DNA of 64,000 nucleotides from an uncultured Bacteroidales bacterium (lineage in GTDB: Bacteria; Bacteroidota; Bacteroidia; Bacteroidales; FEN-979): NCBI GenBank assembly GCA_903913885.1, contig CAIWMX010000043.1, forward strand, positions 35,711-99,710, given 5' to 3'. Made by a program: the position numbers and the translations under genes. The first letter of the stretch is position 1; the number at the start of each line of letters is the position of its first letter. The notes beneath the pieces were generated by a model. That model made no database searches. It was not told the origin of the DNA and worked only from the letters and a program-made list of their open reading frames with translations. Of this stretch, positions 40,253-50,108 are shown piece by piece.

Positions 40253-40918
40253 GTGGGGAAAAAGAAACTGGTTCATTTTCAGGAAAATCTTTCTTTTCCA
40301 CATCTTTTTCAACCCACCTATAACGACCTTCATCCCGGGTTTTCGCTCCGCTCGAAATGGCACGAACGCTTTTTTGGCAATGCTCAGCCCCTTACTGTCG
40401 AGTTAGGCTGCGGCAAAGGTGAATACACCGTGGGGCTGGCCTCCCGATACCCGGAAAGGAATTTTATCGGGATCGACTGGAAAGGAGCGAGGCTCTGGAG
40501 GGGATGTAAATCCGTGGAAGAACAGGATTTGAAAAATGTGGCCTTTATACGCTCCCAGGTTGGCCACATTGAGAATATCTTTGCCCCCGGCGAAGTCACT
40601 GAAATATGGATCACCTTTCCCGATCCCCAGGTTAAAAAGGAACGGCTCAGGCTTACGGCCCCCGGTTTCATTGACAAATACAGGAACATTCTGGCCCCGG
40701 GCGGAACCATCCACCTGAAAACCGACGATCCGTTTTTTTATGCCTATACCCTGGATGTCGTGCGGGAAAACAACCACAAACTGTTATGGACCACCGATGA
40801 CCTTTACCATGCAGGGGGTCACGAAGACCTGGTATCCATCCAGACCTTCTATGAAACGAGGTGGCTGGAGATGGGGAAAAAGATCTGCTACCTGAAATTT
40901 CAACTTAGCGAAATATGA
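40253..40918 (+). CDS. trmB: tRNA (guanine(46)-N(7))-methyltransferase TrmB
   Basis: VELGCGKGEYTVGLASRYPERNFIGIDWKGARLW, EIWITFPDPQVKKERLRL. GTG start. Confidence 0.95.
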   Translation: MGKKKLVHFQENLSFPHLFQPTYNDLHPGFSLRSKWHERFFGNAQPLTVELGCGKGEYTVGLASRYPERNFIGIDWKGARLWRGCKSVEEQDLKNVAFIRSQVGHIENIFAPGEVTEIWITFPDPQVKKERLRLTAPGFIDKYRNILAPGGTIHLKTDDPFFYAYTLDVVRENNHKLLWTTDDLYHAGGHEDLVSIQTFYETRWLEMGKKICYLKFQLSEI

Positions 40919-43080
40919 AAAAAATAAAGCTCCTGCTGATACTCTTTGTTTCGTTAAACATGGCTGCCCGCGCTGAAGAGGGGATGTGGATTCCCATGTT
41001 GCTGGATCAGCTGAACCTGAAGCAGATGCAGGATCTCGGGCTGCGCCTGACGGCCGAAGACATTTACAGCCTCAACCACTCCAGTCTGAAGGATGCCATC
41101 GTGCAGTTCGGCGGCGGCTGCACCGCCGAAATTGTTTCGTCGCAGGGCCTCGTTCTCACCAATCACCATTGCGGACTCGGCGCCATTCAGCGCCACAGCT
41201 CGCTGGAACATGACTACCTGGCCAACGGCTTCTGGGCCGGGTCATTTGCAGAAGAACTTCCCAGCCCGGGAACGACGGTGACGCTGCTGATCAGGATGGA
41301 AGAGGTGACTGCAAAAATTCTTACCGGCACTGATGATAAGATGAACCAGCTGCAACGCAACGAGATCATCCGCCAGAATATCTCCAAAGTTGAAAAAGAA
41401 ACGATTGCCGGAACACACTACGATGCAAAGGTCAGGCCGTTTTTCTACGGAAACCAGTATTACCTTTTCGTGAACGAGGTGTTTAGGGATGTCAGGCTGG
41501 TGGGGGCACCCCCGTCAAACATCGGCAAATTCGGCGGAGACTCGGATAACTGGATGTGGCCCAGGCACACCGGCGACTTTTCGATCTTCCGGATTTACGC
41601 CGGTAAAAACAATGAGCCGGCCGATTATTCCAAAGACAATGTGCCCTATACACCTAAAAATTTTCTGCCGGTATCCCTGAAAGGATATATGAAAAACGAT
41701 TTTACATTCGTGTTCGGGTACCCGGGAAGTACGCGCGAATATATCCCATCTTATGGCGTCGACCTGATTGCAAACAGGGAAAACCCCCTTCGCATCAGCC
41801 TGCGCCGGCAGCGGCTCGATATTATGAACGCCGCCATGGATAAAAGCAGGCTGGTAAGGATTCAGTATGCCGCCAAAGCGAACGGCATCGCCAACTACTG
41901 GAAAAAGATGATCGGGGAGTCGCGGGGAATAAAGCGCATCGATGCAGTGTCGAAAAAAGAGGAACAGGAACAGCAGTTCATGAAATGGGCAGCCTCCGAC
42001 CCGGCGCGCAGCCTGCGTTACGGCAACCTGCTGCCCGCCTTCAAATCGGCATATGAGAATTACCTCCCGCCCGACCTCTCGGCAATCTATATCAGCGAGG
42101 CAGGGCAGGGGATCGAAATTGTAAAGTTCGCAGCAGGGTTCCGCGACCTGGTAAAACTCAGCAAAAATAAAAATCCCGTTGCCGCGGATGTTGAAAAAGC
42201 AGTGAAAGGCCTCCGGAAGTCGGCATCTGATTTCTATAAAAACTACCAGCCTGCCGTCGATAAGGATGTGATGACGGCCATGATGCGGGAAATGGGTGGT
42301 AAAATGAACCCGGCATACCTGCCTGTCATTTTCAGGGAGATTGAAAAAGGCTATAAGAACAATTACGATAATTATGCTGCCGAAGTTTTTTCGAAATCAC
42401 TTTTTGCCGACTCTGCCAGGATTCTTGCCTTCCTTGCCGGGTATAAGCCGGCCAAAGTCAAAGTGGTTGAAAAAGATCCCGTTTTTCGTTTTATGGCCAG
42501 CATTTATGACCGCAACGACAAGGACCTTACCCCGAAAATGAAAACCCTGGCCGACCGGATCGACAGCCTGCAGCGCATTTACATGGCAGGGCAGATGGAG
42601 ATGCAGAAGGACCGGAAATTTTACCCGGATGCGAATTCCACACTCCGCGTGGCTTACGGGAAAGTGGATGACTACCAGCCTGCCGACGGGGTGAAATACA
42701 ACTACTTTACGACCCTTGCCGGCGTGATGCAGAAAGAAGATTCGTCGGTGTATGATTACCATGTCGATGCCCGGTTAAAACAGCGCTATGCTGCCCGTGA
42801 CTATGGGCGTTATGCCGATCGCGACGGTACGATCCACGTCGCCTTTACCGCCAGCAACCACACCACGGGCGGAAATTCGGGGAGTCCAGTGCTGAATGCA
42901 CAGGGAGAACTCATCGGCATCAACTTTGACCGTAACTGGGAAGGCACGCTCAGCGACCTGATGTACGACCCGTCGCAATGCCGCAACATTGCGCTGGATA
43001 TCCGCTATTGCCTCTTTGTCATTGACAAGGTTGTCGGCGACAGCAGGCTCATTAGCGAGATGAAGCTCATTCAACCGTAA
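40915..43080 (+). CDS. S46 family peptidase (DPP7/DPP11-type)
   Basis: GLVLTNHHCGLGAIQRHSSLEHDYL, HTTGGNSGSPVLNAQGELIGINFDRNWEG. Confidence 0.94.
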   Translation: MKKIKLLLILFVSLNMAARAEEGMWIPMLLDQLNLKQMQDLGLRLTAEDIYSLNHSSLKDAIVQFGGGCTAEIVSSQGLVLTNHHCGLGAIQRHSSLEHDYLANGFWAGSFAEELPSPGTTVTLLIRMEEVTAKILTGTDDKMNQLQRNEIIRQNISKVEKETIAGTHYDAKVRPFFYGNQYYLFVNEVFRDVRLVGAPPSNIGKFGGDSDNWMWPRHTGDFSIFRIYAGKNNEPADYSKDNVPYTPKNFLPVSLKGYMKNDFTFVFGYPGSTREYIPSYGVDLIANRENPLRISLRRQRLDIMNAAMDKSRLVRIQYAAKANGIANYWKKMIGESRGIKRIDAVSKKEEQEQQFMKWAASDPARSLRYGNLLPAFKSAYENYLPPDLSAIYISEAGQGIEIVKFAAGFRDLVKLSKNKNPVAADVEKAVKGLRKSASDFYKNYQPAVDKDVMTAMMREMGGKMNPAYLPVIFREIEKGYKNNYDNYAAEVFSKSLFADSARILAFLAGYKPAKVKVVEKDPVFRFMASIYDRNDKDLTPKMKTLADRIDSLQRIYMAGQMEMQKDRKFYPDANSTLRVAYGKVDDYQPADGVKYNYFTTLAGVMQKEDSSVYDYHVDARLKQRYAARDYGRYADRDGTIHVAFTASNHTTGGNSGSPVLNAQGELIGINFDRNWEGTLSDLMYDPSQCRNIALDIRYCLFVIDKVVGDSRLISEMKLIQP

Positions 43081-43928
43081 ATTTTGACGAGGGCGTTCTG
43101 GATGGTGGGATATTTGAACCTGAACCCGGCCTGCTCCAGTTTCTCCGGCAGTACTTTCTGGCCTTCGAGTAAAATCTCAGCCCCTTCGCCATACATCATT
43201 CTCACCATAAAGGCGGGGATGGTGAGCCAGCATGGCTGATCAAGCACTTTGGCCAGTCTGTCGGAGAATTCGGCATTGAACGAGGGATAAGGCGTTACCG
43301 CATTCACTACCCCACAGATTGCATGGTTTTCGATGGCAAACAGCATCGCATCAACCAGGTCGCCGATGTGGATGAACGATACAGGCTGGCTGCCGTTTCC
43401 GATCTTGCCGCCAAGGCCGATGCTGAAAGGAAAATGCATCTTTTTCAAAGCGCCGCCGTCGGCTCCCAGCACCAGGCCGCACCGGAAAATGATCACGCGG
43501 GTAAACGCTGCCGAATTTAGGGCTTCCTGTTCCCATGCCTTGCATACGCCTGCCAGGAATGAATCCGAAAATGCCGTGCTTTCTTCGGTGTGGGTATTTA
43601 CTGAATCGTAGATCCCGATTGCGGAATTGGAAATAAAGACGGCAGGCTTCCTTTGCGCCTGGCTGATGGCCGTTGAAATTTTCCGGGTTGTCAAAACACG
43701 GCTGTCGAGAATCTCCTGCTTGTATGCATCAGTCCATTTCCTGGAGACCGGCGCACCCGCAAGGTTTATCACAACATCGCTTCCCTCAATGCTTTCGTCG
43801 AGGAATTCCTTATCTGGTTTAAGAAATGAATCACGGTTGATCAGTCTGAAACTCCATCCCAGGTCACGCATTTTTTTCATAAGGGCCTGCCCGATAAATC
43901 CGGTTGCCCCGCTTATTGCAACTACCAT
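43071..43928 (-). CDS. TIGR01777 family epimerase-like oxidoreductase
   Basis: MVVAISGATGFIGQALMKK, VINLAGAPVSRKWTDAYKQEILDSRV, C-terminal DUF1731-like segment. Confidence 0.92.
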   Translation of the reverse strand: MVVAISGATGFIGQALMKKMRDLGWSFRLINRDSFLKPDKEFLDESIEGSDVVINLAGAPVSRKWTDAYKQEILDSRVLTTRKISTAISQAQRKPAVFISNSAIGIYDSVNTHTEESTAFSDSFLAGVCKAWEQEALNSAAFTRVIIFRCGLVLGADGGALKKMHFPFSIGLGGKIGNGSQPVSFIHIGDLVDAMLFAIENHAICGVVNAVTPYPSFNAEFSDRLAKVLDQPCWLTIPAFMVRMMYGEGAEILLEGQKVLPEKLEQAGFRFKYPTIQNALVKIYG

Positions 43929-44039
43929 ACCTTTTTTTTCGTAAAGTTATGGAATTCTTTATATTTGCGTTATTTTCCGGCTGAAATGCCATTCATCCGA
44001 CACACTGCACCTACTAAACGCTAAATCAAGTTACTAGTC

Positions 44040-45923
44040 ATGGACAATAACGAACAGACAAAATTATTTTCGGAATTTCCGCCGGTTTCAACTGCGGCAT
44101 GGGAAGAAAAGATTCTTACAGATCTTAAAGGGGCAGATTATAATAAAAAGCTTGTTTGGAAAACTGCGGAAGGATTTGATGTAAAACCATACTACCGTGC
44201 CGAAGACCTGCAGGGACTGGAATATCTGAAATCGCTTCCCGACGAATCACCTTACGTGAGAGGCATTCGGAGTGAAAACAACGATTGGATCATCAGGCAG
44301 GATTTCTGCTCTGAGAACCTTGAAGAGAGCAATGCCCTTGCCTGCGAGGCCATTGCAAAGGGAGTGGGGATGGTTGGTCTCAAAGCCCGCGATATTTCCA
44401 CCCACAAGCAGATGAGCCAGTTGCTGGCCGGGATCAACCTGGCCAAAACAGGGATCAGCTTTATCACCTCGCAGTCGTACCCGTTAACCCTCGAATTGTT
44501 CATTTATGAGTTAAGCCACCGGGGCGAAAGCGGGGAAAAGGTGCAGGGCTCGCTCAACTTCGACCCGATCAGCTACTTGCTGCTTCATGGCGATTTTTAT
44601 GTGGACTGGCACCACAACATCGAGGAGGCCGGCTACCTGTTGAATACCATCAGGCAGCGCCTGCCCCGTTTTAAAGCGATCACGGTAAACGGTCATTATT
44701 TCCAGGATGCCGGTTCCACACTTGTACAGGAGCTTGCCTTCAGTCTCGCAGCGGCGAATGAATACCTTGCCGGTTTGACCGATAAGGGATTTACCATCGA
44801 TGAAGTTACCCCCCATATCCAACTCTCGCTGGGAATCGGCCCCGATTATTTCCTGGAGATCGCCAAACTCAGGGCTGCCAGGTTGTTGTGGACCAGGATG
44901 GTTGAACAATACAAGCCTTTAAATGAAGAATCGCTCAGGGTCTTCATTCATTCAACCACCTCGCTGTGGAACAAATCCATCTACGATCCATATGTCAATA
45001 TGCTGAGGACCACCACCGAGGGAATGTCGGCAGCCCTCGGGAACGCCGATTCGGTGAATATACTGCCTTTCGATGCGCCGTATAAGAATGCGGATGAAAT
45101 TTCGAGAAGAATTGCCAGGAACCAGCAGTTTGTTTTAAAGGAGGAGTCCTATCTCAATAAAATAATTGATCCGGCCGGGGGCTCTTACTACGTCGAAAAC
45201 CTGACACATTCCATAGCACAGCATGCATGGGATCTTTTTAAGGAGGTTGAAGCCCGGGGAGGAATGATCGAATGCATCAAATCAGGGTATATCCAGGATG
45301 AAGTTGGCCGGAGCCGTGTTCAGAAGGAGATGGATATTGCCCAGCGGAAAATCGTCATGCTCGGTACGAACATGTATCCCAACGTTTATGAAACGATGGC
45401 AGATAAAATCCAGCATCCAGATACAGTGCACAATACTGTTGGCAACACCTGCAAAAAACTGGTTCCTTTCCGCGGAGCCCGGGCCTTTGAAGAGGTACGG
45501 CTGGCGACAGAACGCTATGTCAGGCAGGGCAACAAACGACCGGTTGTCTTCCTTTTTACCATGGGAAACCTCGCCATGCTCAGGGCACGCGCCGGGTTTA
45601 CCTCAAACTTTTTTGGCTGTGCAGGGTATGATATCCGCGACAACCAGGGTTTTGCAACCATCGACGAAGGCGTAGAGGCAGCCCTGGCGGCTGAATCAGA
45701 GGTCGTCGTGATCTGCAGCTCGGATGAAGATTATATTGAAATTGTACCCGGAATAGCGGAAAAACTGAAAAAATCCCGGAACAGCATCGTGGTGGTGGTT
45801 GCCGGTTATCCCAAAGACCATGCCGACAGTTTCAGATCTGCAGGCGTTGATGATTTTATTCATGTCAGGAGCAACCTGCTTGAAACCCTGCGGAATTTCA
45901 ACGTCAGACTTGGGATCAGTTAA
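44040..45923 (+). CDS. mutA: Methylmalonyl-CoA mutase small subunit
   Basis: FPPVSTAAWEEKILTDLKGADYNKKLVWKTAEGFDVKPYYRAEDL; immediately upstream of the mutB region. Confidence 0.94.
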   Translation: MDNNEQTKLFSEFPPVSTAAWEEKILTDLKGADYNKKLVWKTAEGFDVKPYYRAEDLQGLEYLKSLPDESPYVRGIRSENNDWIIRQDFCSENLEESNALACEAIAKGVGMVGLKARDISTHKQMSQLLAGINLAKTGISFITSQSYPLTLELFIYELSHRGESGEKVQGSLNFDPISYLLLHGDFYVDWHHNIEEAGYLLNTIRQRLPRFKAITVNGHYFQDAGSTLVQELAFSLAAANEYLAGLTDKGFTIDEVTPHIQLSLGIGPDYFLEIAKLRAARLLWTRMVEQYKPLNEESLRVFIHSTTSLWNKSIYDPYVNMLRTTTEGMSAALGNADSVNILPFDAPYKNADEISRRIARNQQFVLKEESYLNKIIDPAGGSYYVENLTHSIAQHAWDLFKEVEARGGMIECIKSGYIQDEVGRSRVQKEMDIAQRKIVMLGTNMYPNVYETMADKIQHPDTVHNTVGNTCKKLVPFRGARAFEEVRLATERYVRQGNKRPVVFLFTMGNLAMLRARAGFTSNFFGCAGYDIRDNQGFATIDEGVEAALAAESEVVVICSSDEDYIEIVPGIAEKLKKSRNSIVVVVAGYPKDHADSFRSAGVDDFIHVRSNLLETLRNFNVRLGIS

Positions 45924-45951
45924 TCCGGATGGTTCAATTATACATGGCATT

Positions 45952-46368
45952 ATGACCGAAACGACGACCAATAAGAACACCGGTTTGCCCAGCAATTGTT
46001 TGACGATTCTCGTTGTTGACGATGACTCGATCAACCTGTACCTGATCAAGACCCTCCTGGTGCGTCTTGGTCACAAGGTGGATACGGTAAAGGATGGTGC
46101 CGCAGCCGTGGAGAAATTCAGCAGCAAATACTATGACGTCATCCTGATGGATGTCATGATGCCGGTTATGGATGGCGTTACGGCAACCATCGAGATCAGG
46201 AAACTGGAAGCGGAACTGAAGATCGAACGCAGCAACCAGGTTAAAATTATTGCAATCACGGCAAATTCCTTCGAGGACGACCGTGCCGGTTTTTTCAGGG
46301 CAGGGATGGATTATTACATGAGCAAACCCTTCCAGATTGAAGAATTGCAGCGGCTTTTAAACGTATAA
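45952..46368 (+). CDS. Single-domain (CheY-like) response regulator
   Basis: [59 protein letters not shown]...[10 protein letters not shown]; start moved to MTETTTNK because the ORF-track start lies inside mutA. Confidence 0.9.
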   Translation: MTETTTNKNTGLPSNCLTILVVDDDSINLYLIKTLLVRLGHKVDTVKDGAAAVEKFSSKYYDVILMDVMMPVMDGVTATIEIRKLEAELKIERSNQVKIIAITANSFEDDRAGFFRAGMDYYMSKPFQIEELQRLLNV

Positions 46369-46432
46369 TCCAACGGTTTGGCCCGTATTTCAGAATTTAA
46401 TAAAACGATCTACAACAACTACAAAACGAACG

Positions 46433-48337
46433 ATGAGACCAGATTTTAAAGATGTAGCATTAACAGGGAATCCTCCCGAAAAAAGGTTCGCGGAATGGGA
46501 GGTTGAAACCGGGATAGAAAAAAGCTGGAAAACCCCGGAACAAATCCCGGTAAAACCAGTGTACGGAGAAAGCGACCTGGATAATATGGAACATCTCCGC
46601 TATGCAGCCGGGCTTCCGCCGTTCCTGCGAGGACCTTACTCAACCATGTACGTGTCGAGCCCGTGGACGATCCGCCAGTACGCCGGGTTTTCAACTGCAG
46701 AAGAATCCAATGCATTTTACCGGCGCAACCTGAAAGCAGGTCAGAAGGGCCTTTCGGTCGCTTTTGACCTGGCTACCCACCGCGGGTACGACTCCGACCA
46801 CGAACGCGTGGAGGGTGATGTGGGGAAGGCCGGCGTGGCCATCGACTCGATCCTCGACATGAAGATTCTGTTTGACCAGATCCCGCTCGACATCATGTCG
46901 GTATCGATGACCATGAATGGTGCGGTATTGCCCATCCTTGCCTTTTATATTGTTGCTGCCGAGGAGCAGGGCGTTCCTATGGCAAAACTGACAGGAACGA
47001 TCCAGAACGACATCCTGAAAGAGTTCATGGTGCGGAATACCTACATCTATCCGCCTCTGCCCTCCATGAAGATCATTGCCGACATCTTTGAATTTACGTC
47101 AAAGAACATGCCCAAGTTCAATTCGATCTCCATCAGCGGTTACCACATGCAGGAAGCGGGTGCCACCGCCGATATCGAACTGGCTTACACCCTGGCCGAC
47201 GGGCTTGAATACCTTCGTGCAGGGATCAATGCCGGGATGGATATCGATACCTTCGCCCCGAGGCTTTCGTTTTTCTGGGCTGCCGGGATGAATCATTTCA
47301 TGGAGATTGCCAAGATGCGTGCAGCACGATTGCTGTGGGCCAAGATTGTGAAGCAGTTCAACCCGAAGAATCCCAAATCGATGGCCCTGCGCACCCATAC
47401 GCAAACCTCGGGATGGAGCCTCACCGAGCAGGATCCGTTCAACAATGTTGCAAGGACCTGTGTTGAAGCGCTGGCAGCAGCCCTTGGGCACACCCAGTCG
47501 CTTCATACCAATGCACTTGACGAAGCGATTGCCCTGCCCACTGATTTTTCGGCGCGCATTGCCCGCAACACCCAGATCTATCTGCAGGAGGAGACGCAGA
47601 TATGCCGGTCGGTCGACCCCTGGGCCGGATCTTATTATGTTGAAATGCTTACGCATGAGATTGCTCACAAGGCATGGGCTTTGATTGAAGAGGTGGAACA
47701 ACTGGGCGGGATGGCCAAAGCCATTGAAACAGGGATCCCAAAGATGCGTATCGAGGAGGCTTCGGCCCGCAAACAGGCCAGGATCGATTCGGGGAAGGAT
47801 AAGATTGTAGGGGTGAACCTGAACAGGCTTGAAAAGGAAGATCCGATCGATATACTCAATGTTGATAATGCTGCCGTTCGCGAATCGCAGGTCCTCAGGC
47901 TGCAGATGCTGCGGGAAAACCGCAACAGTGAAGAGGTCAGGGAGGCGTTGGACGCGCTAACAAAAGCCGCTGAAACCGGCGAAGGCAATTTCCTGGCCCT
48001 GGCCATTGATGCTGCCCGCAAAAGGGCTTCGCTGGGCGAGATTTCCTACGCGCTTGAAAAAATTTATGGAAGGTATAAAGCAGTGATACGAAGTATTTCA
48101 GGAGTCTATTCGTCCGAATCGAAAGACAATGAAACGTTTGCCAAAGCAAGGGAACTGGCGGATAAATTTGCAGAACTTGAAGGACGCCGCCCGCGCATCA
48201 TGATCGCCAAAATGGGGCAGGACGGGCACGACCGCGGCGCAAAGGTGGTTGCAACAGGATATGCCGATATCGGTTTCGACGTTGACATCGGGCCGTTGTT
48301 CCAGACCCCCTGCCGAATCGGCAAAACAGGCAGTTGA
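46433..48337 (+). CDS. mutB: Methylmalonyl-CoA mutase large subunit, 5' portion up to frameshift
   Basis: [59 protein letters not shown]12-binding [11 protein letters not shown]. Reading frame is lost at the C5 run 48306-48310, then TGA. Confidence 0.95.
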   Translation: MRPDFKDVALTGNPPEKRFAEWEVETGIEKSWKTPEQIPVKPVYGESDLDNMEHLRYAAGLPPFLRGPYSTMYVSSPWTIRQYAGFSTAEESNAFYRRNLKAGQKGLSVAFDLATHRGYDSDHERVEGDVGKAGVAIDSILDMKILFDQIPLDIMSVSMTMNGAVLPILAFYIVAAEEQGVPMAKLTGTIQNDILKEFMVRNTYIYPPLPSMKIIADIFEFTSKNMPKFNSISISGYHMQEAGATADIELAYTLADGLEYLRAGINAGMDIDTFAPRLSFFWAAGMNHFMEIAKMRAARLLWAKIVKQFNPKNPKSMALRTHTQTSGWSLTEQDPFNNVARTCVEALAAALGHTQSLHTNALDEAIALPTDFSARIARNTQIYLQEETQICRSVDPWAGSYYVEMLTHEIAHKAWALIEEVEQLGGMAKAIETGIPKMRIEEASARKQARIDSGKDKIVGVNLNRLEKEDPIDILNVDNAAVRESQVLRLQMLRENRNSEEVREALDALTKAAETGEGNFLALAIDAARKRASLGEISYALEKIYGRYKAVIRSISGVYSSESKDNETFAKARELADKFAELEGRRPRIMIAKMGQDGHDRGAKVVATGYADIGFDVDIGPLFQTPCRIGKTGS

Positions 48338-48584
48338 GAACGATGTTCACATCCTCGGAATTTCAAGCCTGGCAGCCGGCCATAAAACCCTGGTTCCACA
48401 GGTTATCGCCGAACTGAAAAAACTCGGCCGGGAAGATATCCTGATCGTGGTTGGCGGGGTGATCCCCCCACAGGATTATGAATTTCTCTATAATGCCGGA
48501 GCAGTCGCCGTTTTCGGCCCCGGAACCGTTATCGCTGAAGCCGGCATCAGGTTGCTCGAGATCCTGATCGAAAGCCGGAAATAG
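48311..48584 (+). pseudogene. mutB: Methylmalonyl-CoA mutase large subunit, C-terminal remainder in +1 frame
   Basis: [72 protein letters not shown] continues the B12-binding domain in the other frame. May be a sequencing error rather than a real lesion. Confidence 0.88.
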
Positions 48585-48587
48585 TTG

Positions 48588-49817
48588 ATGGAGATTCAAT
48601 CCCTTACGCTGCCCAACGGCATCCGGCTGGTGCATTATCCGGTTGCAGGGCCGGTTGCCCATTGCGGCCTTTTCGTTCATTCAGGCACACGCGATGAACT
48701 CGCTTCCGAACATGGGATTGCCCATTTTATCGAGCATACCATCTTTAAGGGAACAAAAAAGCGCAACCTCTTCCAGGTGCTCAACCGTCTTGAAAATGTG
48801 GGCGCTGACCTGAATGCCTACACCACCAAGGAAGAGACCTGCATTTATGCATCCTTCCTTACCGGGTTTTATGAACGCACCCTGGAGTTGTTCCAGGACA
48901 TATTTTTCAACCCGGTTTTTCCCGAAAAGGAGATAGAAAAGGAAAAGCAGGTTGTCATCGACGAGATCAGATCGTATATGGACACCCCGTCGGAACAGAT
49001 CTTCGACGATTTTGAAGACCAGCTCTTTGCCGGCCACCCCCTGGGGATGAATGTACTGGGCACGGTGAAAAGCGTGAAAAAACTGGATCGCCGCGGCCTG
49101 TTTAGTTTTATCCACCGCACCTACCGGCTGAATGAAGTGGTGATCGCATCTGTCGGGGATATGGATTTCAGGAAACTAGTCAGGCTGGTGACCAGGTATT
49201 TCAGCGACCATCCTGATCGCGGGGAAGGAACGGACAGGATCCCATTCAACGATTACAAGCCTTTTACCAGGTTGCAGAAGAAGCATATCAACCAGGTTCA
49301 TTGCGTGGTTGGGGCTCCTGCCTATCCGTTCAGCCATGAAATGCGCATCCCGCTGGCACTGCTCAACAACATGCTTGGCGGCCCTGTCATGAATTCGCGG
49401 CTGTCGCTGGCCCTGCGCGAGCGCAGCGGGCTGACTTACCAGAATGAATCGAGTTACACGACTTTTTCAGATGCCGGTATCATCCATATCTATTTTGGCA
49501 CCGACCCGGTTCATTATGAAAAGGCCCTGGCGATCGTTTACAGGGAGTTGCGGTGCCTGCGCGAGCAAAAACTGCGGCCGGTTCAGCTTCGTACCATTCA
49601 AAAACAGCTCATCGGCCAACTGGCCATTGCCCAGGAATCAAACCTGTCGCTCATGCTGGCCATCGGTAAAAGTTACCTGCTGCAGAACCGCTTTGACCCG
49701 GTGGAGAAAATAATTGAACGCATCCAGGCAGTAACTGCTGATGAACTGCTGGAGATAGCGAACGACATTTTTGACGAGAAAAAACTGAGTCTCATGGCGT
49801 ATCATCATGGCGGTTAA
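48588..49817 (+). CDS. M16 family (insulinase-like) peptidase
   Basis: EHGIAHFIEHTIFKGTKKR (HxxEH), VIDEIRSYMDTPSEQIFDDFEDQLFAGHPLG. Confidence 0.94.
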   Translation: MEIQSLTLPNGIRLVHYPVAGPVAHCGLFVHSGTRDELASEHGIAHFIEHTIFKGTKKRNLFQVLNRLENVGADLNAYTTKEETCIYASFLTGFYERTLELFQDIFFNPVFPEKEIEKEKQVVIDEIRSYMDTPSEQIFDDFEDQLFAGHPLGMNVLGTVKSVKKLDRRGLFSFIHRTYRLNEVVIASVGDMDFRKLVRLVTRYFSDHPDRGEGTDRIPFNDYKPFTRLQKKHINQVHCVVGAPAYPFSHEMRIPLALLNNMLGGPVMNSRLSLALRERSGLTYQNESSYTTFSDAGIIHIYFGTDPVHYEKALAIVYRELRCLREQKLRPVQLRTIQKQLIGQLAIAQESNLSLMLAIGKSYLLQNRFDPVEKIIERIQAVTADELLEIANDIFDEKKLSLMAYHHGG

Positions 49818-49922
49818 CACCACGACGGGCTGATTTTGATGAGTGAAAGGCATGTGCCCCGTAATTATTTAAAATCGGATTACATAAATTTAAGAACAGG
49901 TATTTAATTCCTGAAATTCTTT

Positions 49923-49930
49923 TATCTTTG
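49923..49930 (+). promoter_or_regulatory. Bacteroidetes -7 element (TATCTTTG) upstream of giant gene 1
   Basis: TATCTTTG matches TAnnTTTG; about 180 nt before the start codon. No clear -33 element seen. Confidence 0.5.
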
Positions 49931-50108
49931 GCAACTTGTTCGGTTGCTTAATATTGACCGCGGCAGTTGGAAAACTCCATCTTTTATTTATATCTCACTT
50001 CCCTGTTAAACCTTTGGGTGCAAGAGGACATAGCAATTTTACCGGATAGAGAAATCCGTATCAACGTATAGATTATTCAAAAGCAAGTTAACCAAAAACA
50101 AACCAACG

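Noticed and set aside
49818-50108. tRNA or small RNA gene in the long gap before giant gene 1
   Set aside because: No cloverleaf or conserved tRNA boxes seen by eye; treated as a leader region. A tRNAscan/Infernal run would settle it.
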